Origin: Acetobacteraceae bacterium | GTDB lineage: Bacteria; Pseudomonadota; Alphaproteobacteria; Acetobacterales; Acetobacteraceae | NCBI GenBank assembly: GCA_947455205.1 | Contig: CANGNF010000017.1 | Coordinates: forward strand, 1 to 64,000 | Length of the DNA stretch: 64,000 nucleotides | Direction: 5' to 3' | Shown here: positions 59,395 through 64,000 of the stretch, piece by piece | Layout of the letters: each line of letters begins with the position of its first letter | Numbering within the stretch: the stretch's first letter is position 1 | Position numbers and translations under genes: made by a program | Notes under the pieces: model-generated | Databases searched by the model: none | What the model was told of the DNA's origin: nothing | What the model saw: the letters and a program-made list of their open reading frames with translations, nothing else

Positions 59395-60807
59395 ATGAGC
59401 ATTTCTTTTCGCGCCCAGGTGTTGGGCGGCACGGCGATGGGCGGGGGCGCCCGGCGCCTGGCCCGCCCCTTCATGGCACTTGCCGTGCTGGGGCTGCTGG
59501 CCGCCTGTGGCGGGCCGCAGGCCACGACCAGCACCTCCACGCGCACGCGACACTATACGCAGGCGCGCAGCTACGACCCGCCGGGGCCGCCCTCGGACCC
59601 CTGGGGCCCCTACATCACCGAGGCCAGCCGTCGGTTCGACGTGCCGGAGCGCTGGGTGCGCGAGGTGATGCGCCAGGAGAGCGGCGGCCGCACCAGCGCC
59701 ACCAGCCCGGTCGGCGCCATGGGGCTGATGCAGCTGATGCCCGGCACCTATTCCGAATTGCGCGGCCGCTACGGCCTGGGCGACGACCCCTACCACCCCT
59801 ACGACAACCTGATGGCCGGCACCGCCTACCTGCGGGAAATGTACGACCTGTACGGCACCCCGGCCTTCCTGGCGGCCTACAATGCGGGGCCGCGCCGGCT
59901 GGAGGACTACCTGTTCAACAGCCGCGGCCTGCCGACCGAGACGCGCAACTACGTGGCGCGCATCGGCCCGCGGATCGATGGCCACCACCCAACCCGGCGC
60001 GTGCCGGAGCAGATCGCGATGGCCGCGGAGCTGCCCTACAGCATTCCGCCGGGGCCGCGCCGCATGGACCGCAGCATGATCGCCCAGTTGCGTGAGCAGC
60101 GGCAGTCGGTGCAGCCTGGCATCCAGCAGGGCTACCAGCCGGTCAACGTGGTGTCGCGGATGGACCCGATCCCGGATGGCAGCACGCCGGAAGGCGCCGC
60201 CCGCCTGGCGGAAGGCCGTGGCTATGGCACCGAGCCGGCGCCGGCGAGGGTGCAGATGGCCGCCAATGGCCCGATGACCGGGGGCGTGGTCAGCATGGCG
60301 CCGATCCCGGATGGCAGCACCCATGCCGCCGGGGAACGCCTGCCGAGCCTGCCCGAGGCGCCGGCGGCCCTGGTCGCGCGGCAGCCGCTGCCGGCGCCGG
60401 TGGCGCCGACCCGTCTGGCGAGTTTCACCCCCGCCGCCCACGCCGGCACCCTGGCGCCGCCGCGGTCCGAGCGCGGGCCGCTGCGCGCCGCCAGCATCTT
60501 CGGCGTTCCCGGCGCGCATGCGTCGACGCTGCCGCAGGCGCCACGCCCGGCGGCCGGCGGTGGCGGCTCCGGCTGGTCCGTGCAGGTCGGCGCCTTCGCC
60601 TCCGAGAACCTGGCCCGCACCGCCGCGGCCCAGGCGAAGGACGCGGTGGCCACGATGGGCAGCCGCGCCGTGGTGCAGGGCGTGAACCAGGGCGGCGGCA
60701 TGCTGTACCGGGCGCGCGTCACCGGGCTTTCCCAGGCGGCCGCGCAGGGCGCCTGTGAGAAACTGAAGATCCGCGGCGCCTGCAACGTGGTGGCGCCGGG
60801 GGCCTGA
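59395..60807 (+). CDS. Lytic transglycosylase lipoprotein with C-terminal SPOR domain
   Basis: A 470-residue envelope protein. The signal has a lipobox (VLGLLAAC) about 40 residues in, after a longer n-region, so lipidation at that Cys is likely. The SLT domain has the catalytic Glu in EVMRQESGGRTSATS, then GAMGLMQLMPGTYSELRGRY and FLAAYNAGPRRLEDY. A Pro/Ala-rich linker has the repeated string MDPIPDGST / MAPIPDGST. The C-terminal SPOR domain starts SGWSVQVGAFASENLARTA and binds denuded peptidoglycan. It cuts peptidoglycan strands, probably at division sites. The start is uncertain between 59389 and 59395; GGAG spacing favours 59395. A strong terminator hairpin follows. Confidence 0.9.
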   Translation: MSISFRAQVLGGTAMGGGARRLARPFMALAVLGLLAACGGPQATTSTSTRTRHYTQARSYDPPGPPSDPWGPYITEASRRFDVPERWVREVMRQESGGRTSATSPVGAMGLMQLMPGTYSELRGRYGLGDDPYHPYDNLMAGTAYLREMYDLYGTPAFLAAYNAGPRRLEDYLFNSRGLPTETRNYVARIGPRIDGHHPTRRVPEQIAMAAELPYSIPPGPRRMDRSMIAQLREQRQSVQPGIQQGYQPVNVVSRMDPIPDGSTPEGAARLAEGRGYGTEPAPARVQMAANGPMTGGVVSMAPIPDGSTHAAGERLPSLPEAPAALVARQPLPAPVAPTRLASFTPAAHAGTLAPPRSERGPLRAASIFGVPGAHASTLPQAPRPAAGGGGSGWSVQVGAFASENLARTAAAQAKDAVATMGSRAVVQGVNQGGGMLYRARVTGLSQAAAQGACEKLKIRGACNVVAPGA

Positions 60808-60808
60808 G

Positions 60809-60831
60809 CGCCCACCCTTGCCGGGTGGGCG
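60809..60831 (+). terminator. Hairpin terminator after the transglycosylase gene
   Basis: A perfect 9-bp stem (CGCCCACCC / GGGTGGGCG) with loop TTGCC starts two bases after the stop codon, followed by TTG. It separates the transglycosylase from the DUF35/thiolase pair. Confidence 0.65.
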
Positions 60832-60871
60832 TTGACCCGGCAGGCTGTCCCTCAACCGAGGAGACAGCGAG

Positions 60872-61240
60872 ATGACCGACATCGTCGGCGGCCCGGAGGC
60901 GCAGTTCCGCGCCTTCCTGAAGCAGGGCCGCTTCATGATCCAGCGCAGCCGGTCCACCGGCAAGCATGTGTACTACCCGCGCGTTGCCGTGCCCGGCAGC
61001 GGCGAGACCGACCTGGAATGGGTGCCCGCCGCCGGCACCGGCACGGTCTACGCCACCACCACCAACCGCACCCGGGAAGGCAACACCAACCTGGCGATCA
61101 TCGAGCTGGACGAGGGCCCGCGGATGATGAGCCGCGTGGAAGGCGTGCCCGCCGAAACGGTGAAGATCGGCCAGCGGGTCAAGGCGCGCATCGCGGTGGA
61201 GGACGCCGCCGAGATCATCCTGTTCGAGGTGCTGGCATGA
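60872..61240 (+). CDS. OB-fold DUF35-type protein lacking the zinc-ribbon cysteines
   Basis: A 122-residue protein. The short N-terminal helix (EAQFRAFLKQGRFMIQRS) and the OB-fold part (GTVYATTTNRTREGNTNLAI, then KIGQRVKARIAVE) match DUF35 proteins. In that family a zinc ribbon with four cysteines normally sits after the helix; here that place reads STGKHVYYPRVAVPG with no cysteine. DUF35 proteins act as CoA-ester-binding partners of thiolase-fold enzymes. GAGGAGACAGCGAG precedes the ATG, and the stop overlaps the thiolase-fold gene ATG by four bases. Confidence 0.85.
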   Translation: MTDIVGGPEAQFRAFLKQGRFMIQRSRSTGKHVYYPRVAVPGSGETDLEWVPAAGTGTVYATTTNRTREGNTNLAIIELDEGPRMMSRVEGVPAETVKIGQRVKARIAVEDAAEIILFEVLA

Positions 61241-62391
61241 CCCATCCTATCAGGGGCAAGACCGCTGTCGTCGGCATCGGCACCTTCGGCTGCGGCGAAG
61301 CGCCGGGCTGGAGCTCGATCGAGCTGATGTGCCAGAGCGCCGTGCTGGCGCTGGCCGATGCCGGCATTCCGCTGCATGAGGTGGATGGCGTCTTCGCCGC
61401 CACCGCGACGCATGCCTTCCCGACCATGTCCGTGGCGGAATACCTGGGCGTGAAGCCGCGCTACTTCGACGGCACCAATGTCGGCGGCAGCAGCTTCGAG
61501 CAGCACATGCTGAACGCGGCGCTGGCGCTGGATGCCGGGCTCTGCAACGTGGCGCTGATCTGCTACGGCAGCAACCAGCGCACGGCCTCCGGCAAGCTGG
61601 TGCCGCTGTCGGAGCCGCAGCCCTTCGAGACGCCGTACAAGCCGCGCATGCCGATGAACGCCTATGCGCTGGCGGCCAGCCGGCACATGCACCAGTACGG
61701 CACCACGCGGGAACAGCTGGCCGAGGTGGCGGTCGCCGCCCGCGCCTGGGCCAACCTTAACCCCGAGGCCTTCATGCACGGCAAGCCGCTGAGCGTGGCG
61801 GACGTGATGAAGTCCCGCCTGATCAGCGACCCGCTGACGGTGCTGGATTGCTGCCTGGTGACGGATGGCGGCGCCGCCTGCGTCATGGTCCGTGCCGACC
61901 GGGCCAAGGACTGCGCGCAGACGCCGGCCTACCTGCTGGGCGCCGCCGGGGCCAACTGGCACCGCACCATCAGCATGATGCCGGACCTGACCGTGACCGC
62001 CTGCGCCGAGAGCGGCCCGCGCGCCTTCGCCATGGCCGGCATGACCCAGGCCGACGTGGACCTGGTGATGCTGTACGACGCCTTCACCATCAACCCGATC
62101 CTGTTCCTGGAAGATCTGGGCTTCTGCCCGAAGGGCGAGGGCGGGCGCTTCGTCTCCGGCGGGCGGATCGCGCCGGGCGGCGAGCTGGCGGTGAACACCA
62201 ATGGCGGCGGGCTCAGCTGCGTCCACCCGGGCATGTACGGCATGTACCTGATCGTGGAGGCGGTGCGGCAGCTGCGCGGCCAGGCCGGGGCGCGGCAGGT
62301 GAAGGACTGCGACGTGGCGCTGCTGAACGGCAATGGCGGCACGCTGTCCAGCCAGATCACCGCCCTGCTGGGCACGGCGGCCACGCTGTAA
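61237..62391 (+). CDS. Thiolase-fold (lipid-transfer/SCP2-like) protein without nucleophilic cysteine
   Basis: A 384-residue protein. The thiolase fold is clear from ELMCQSAVLALADAGIPLHE, NAALALDAGLCNVALICYGS and the C-terminal NGGGLSCVHPGMYGMYLIVE. The place where thiolases have the acyl-binding Cys reads NVGGSSFEQHMLNAALAL, so it cannot act as a normal thiolase. The same is true of the Ltp2-type aldolases, which pair with a DUF35 partner to cut steroid side-chain CoA esters by retro-aldol chemistry. Its gene overlaps the DUF35 gene by four bases. The substrate is unknown; an acyl-CoA or aldol of one is inferred. Confidence 0.87.
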   Translation: MTHPIRGKTAVVGIGTFGCGEAPGWSSIELMCQSAVLALADAGIPLHEVDGVFAATATHAFPTMSVAEYLGVKPRYFDGTNVGGSSFEQHMLNAALALDAGLCNVALICYGSNQRTASGKLVPLSEPQPFETPYKPRMPMNAYALAASRHMHQYGTTREQLAEVAVAARAWANLNPEAFMHGKPLSVADVMKSRLISDPLTVLDCCLVTDGGAACVMVRADRAKDCAQTPAYLLGAAGANWHRTISMMPDLTVTACAESGPRAFAMAGMTQADVDLVMLYDAFTINPILFLEDLGFCPKGEGGRFVSGGRIAPGGELAVNTNGGGLSCVHPGMYGMYLIVEAVRQLRGQAGARQVKDCDVALLNGNGGTLSSQITALLGTAATL

Positions 62392-62726
62392 CCAGAGGTT
62401 GCAGCCCGGCAACTATGGGTTCGTGGCGTGATCACGCCATCGCGAGTAGGTGTGGGGGCATGGTCGGCCCTCGCCCCTGCCCGCGCGCCCCTGGCAGCGC
62501 CTCCTTCCTCGCCACGGCCGCCGGGCTGTTCGGCGCGCTGGCGCTGGTTTCCCTGCTGGTAAGCTGACGCACGCCGCCGCCGTCAGGCGGCGGGTTGCCC
62601 GGCCGTGCGACGTGGCCCTCGCCACGCTCGTCAACCGGCACCACGCCTCGGCGCCGTCGGTACTTGCCCACGGCGAGTTGCTTGGCCAGGGTGCGGGCAA
62701 CAGGAATCGCCAAGGAAGCGCCCGCA
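62392..62726. other. Intergenic region before the CoA ligase gene
   Basis: This 335-bp gap between the thiolase-fold gene and the CoA ligase holds one 35-residue frame (62460-62567) with a hydrophobic tail but no spaced ribosome binding site. No RNA gene, repeat or clear terminator was seen. Confidence 0.4.
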
Positions 62727-64000
62727 ATGCCCGGCACGTCAGCGCCCGACTTCACCTCCCTCGATGCGCTGGTGCGCCCGCGGTCCGTCGCGCTGATCGG
62801 CGCCTCGGACGACCCGATCCGCATCGGTGGCCGCCCGGTCAGCTACATGAAGCAGCGCGGCTTCGCCGGGCAGCTGTGGCCGGTGAACCCGAACCGCCCG
62901 ACGGTGCAGGGGCTGCCGGCCTTCGCCAGCATCTCGGCGCTGCCGGCGGCGCCGGATGTCGGCATTGTCGCGGTGCCGGCCAGCCAGGCCATCGCCGCGG
63001 TGGACGAACTGGGGAAAAAGGGCTGCCGCGCCGTCATCATGTTCTCGGCCGGCTTTGCCGAGATGGACGCGGCCGGTGCCGCCGAGCAGGACCGCATGAC
63101 GGCGGTGGCGAAAAGCCACGGCATCCGCCTGCTGGGGCCGAACTGCCTGGGCGTGTTCAACGCCAGCATCAACTACTTCGCCACCTTCTCCGCCAGCTTC
63201 GAGAAGGGCTGGCCGATCCCGGGCCGCATCGGCATCGCCAGCCAGTCCGGCGCCTACGGCACCCACCTGTTCGCCGCCAGCCTGGACCGCAACCTGGGCA
63301 CCGCCGTCTGCATCACCACGGGGAATGAGGCCGAGGTGGCGTTGGGCGATGTGCTCGGCTGGATGGCGCAGGCGCCGGAGGTGGATGTGATCTGCGCCTA
63401 TGCGGAAGGCATCCGCGAGAGCGCCAAGTTCATCAGCGCGCTGAAGCTGGCGCGGGCCAACCGCAAGCCGGTGGTGATGATGAAGGTCGGCCGCAGCGCC
63501 CTGGGCGGCCATGCCGCGCAGAGCCACACCGCCAGCATCGCCGGCGATGACGGCGTGACCCAGGCGGTGCTGGACGAGTTCGGCGTGGTGCGCGCCCGCA
63601 CCACCGAGGAGATGCTGGACATCGCCTATGCCGCCACGCGCCGCATCTACCCCGCTGGCAACCGGATGGGCGTGCTGACGGTCTCCGGCGGCGCGGGCGT
63701 GCTGATCTCCGACGCCGCCGAGACCGCCGGGGTGGCGATGCCGGAGATGCCGGCGGATACCCAGGCGCGGCTGCGGACGCTGGTGCCGTTCTGCGCGCCC
63801 CGCAACCCCGTGGACTGCACCGCCCAGGTGACCAACCAGATGGACCTGATCGCGCCCTTCGGCGACGCCATCGCGGCCGAGGGCGGCTACTCCTCGATCC
63901 TCGCCTTCTGGTCGCAGACCGCGGCCGGCAGCAGCATGGGCCCGCGCCTGCTGGTGGAGATGGCGGCGATGCGCGCCAAGTACCCGGACCGGCTGTGGGT
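62727..64000 (+). CDS. Acetate-CoA ligase (ADP-forming) family protein, 5' part
   Basis: The first 424 residues are visible; the gene runs past the right edge. The CoA-binding Rossmann domain starts VRPRSVALIGASDDPIRIGG, with GQLWPVNPNRPTVQGLPA. The succinyl-CoA-ligase-like alpha domain has GIRLLGPNCLGVFNASINYF, RIGIASQSGAYGTHLFAA and MMKVGRSALGGHAAQSHTAS (the conserved phospho-His region). AAGGAAG lies nine bases before the ATG. It forms an acyl-CoA from a free acid with ATP. It follows the DUF35/thiolase-fold pair on the same strand and may supply or use their CoA ester. The C-terminal ATP-grasp domain lies outside the window. Confidence 0.9.
   Translation, partial: MPGTSAPDFTSLDALVRPRSVALIGASDDPIRIGGRPVSYMKQRGFAGQLWPVNPNRPTVQGLPAFASISALPAAPDVGIVAVPASQAIAAVDELGKKGCRAVIMFSAGFAEMDAAGAAEQDRMTAVAKSHGIRLLGPNCLGVFNASINYFATFSASFEKGWPIPGRIGIASQSGAYGTHLFAASLDRNLGTAVCITTGNEAEVALGDVLGWMAQAPEVDVICAYAEGIRESAKFISALKLARANRKPVVMMKVGRSALGGHAAQSHTASIAGDDGVTQAVLDEFGVVRARTTEEMLDIAYAATRRIYPAGNRMGVLTVSGGAGVLISDAAETAGVAMPEMPADTQARLRTLVPFCAPRNPVDCTAQVTNQMDLIAPFGDAIAAEGGYSSILAFWSQTAAGSSMGPRLLVEMAAMRAKYPDRLW

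Noticed and set aside
58882-60963. A 693-codon open frame on the minus strand
   Set aside because: It lies wholly opposite the transglycosylase gene and the sugar reductase end, with low-complexity Arg/His/Gly translation. It is a high-GC antisense shadow.
62460-62567. A 35-residue frame with a hydrophobic tail
   Set aside because: It ends with a possible membrane helix (FLATAAGLFGALALVSLLVS), but there is no properly spaced ribosome binding site and no partner. I could not support it as a gene.
1-64000. tRNA genes, insertion sequences, prophage or toxin-antitoxin modules
   Set aside because: I looked for cloverleaf-type sequences, transposase or integrase motifs and phage gene runs on both strands and saw none; short tRNAs could still be missed by eye.

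Overview
The window is a very GC-rich (about 70% by eye) stretch of a Gram-negative alphaproteobacterial chromosome. An Acetobacteraceae member of the Roseomonas type is the best guess. The reasons are the ffs-dnaX-ybaB-recR order, three orphan tripartite-tricarboxylate-type (Bug) binding proteins, a yejABEF system, a heptose pathway, and dense gene packing with ATGA or TGATG overlaps. This placement is inference from gene content; there is no rRNA in the window.

Region by region. 1-2043: the 3' part of an autotransporter adhesin with 207-bp passenger repeats. 2485-5817: a glutathione transferase and an arsJ/GAPDH pair (arsenate export as 1-arseno-3-phosphoglycerate), with a tiny coupled ORF where a regulator would be expected. 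5985-11007: a compact operon of an NMT1/THI5-type ABC importer, a Rieske oxygenase and an M24-fold protein, probably for uptake and oxidation of an aromatic or other organic acid. 11422-20406: catabolic singletons (2OG-Fe oxygenase, orphan xanthine-dehydrogenase-type large subunit, PEP mutase/isocitrate lyase-type enzyme) interleaved with three Bug binding proteins. 20414-26083 (minus): a six-gene, tightly overlapped operon encoding enoyl-CoA hydratase, hydroxyacyl-CoA dehydrogenase, MarR, feruloyl-CoA synthase-like ligase, thiolase and hot-dog thioesterase. It reads as a complete CoA-dependent beta-oxidative route for aryl-propenoates, and a 21-bp palindrome overlies its promoter. 26203-30884: a glycosyltransferase and a methyltransferase that share a small LGREP-type domain, plus a 793-residue unknown protein. 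31027-34105 (minus): housekeeping recR, ybaB, dnaX and the SRP RNA gene. 34218-39594: YHS protein, nudC, a lipoprotein, an MFS exporter, prephenate dehydratase, a membrane cytochrome c and hisN. 39722-45322: the yejABEF peptide importer.

45476-48847: a small membrane protein, a hydroxyacid dehydrogenase, a MarR regulator and an M17 aminopeptidase. 49026-59029: a surface-polysaccharide locus with an ABC-2 exporter pair, ADP-heptose synthesis (hldE, gmhB, gmhA, but no hldD), a glycosyltransferase, and a five-gene cassette (rfbF, rfbG, C-methyltransferase, rfbC-like, reductase) predicted to make a CDP-linked C-methyl 6-deoxyhexose. 59395-64000: a lytic transglycosylase with SPOR domain, a DUF35/thiolase-fold pair in which both lack the usual cysteines, and the start of an ADP-forming CoA ligase.

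The most novel-looking signals are four copies of a 48-49 bp palindromic intergenic element that abut or overlap stop codons, the MarR-type operator, the shared domain in the two adjacent glycan enzymes, and the paired degenerate thiolase and DUF35 proteins. No tRNA, CRISPR array, insertion sequence or prophage was seen.
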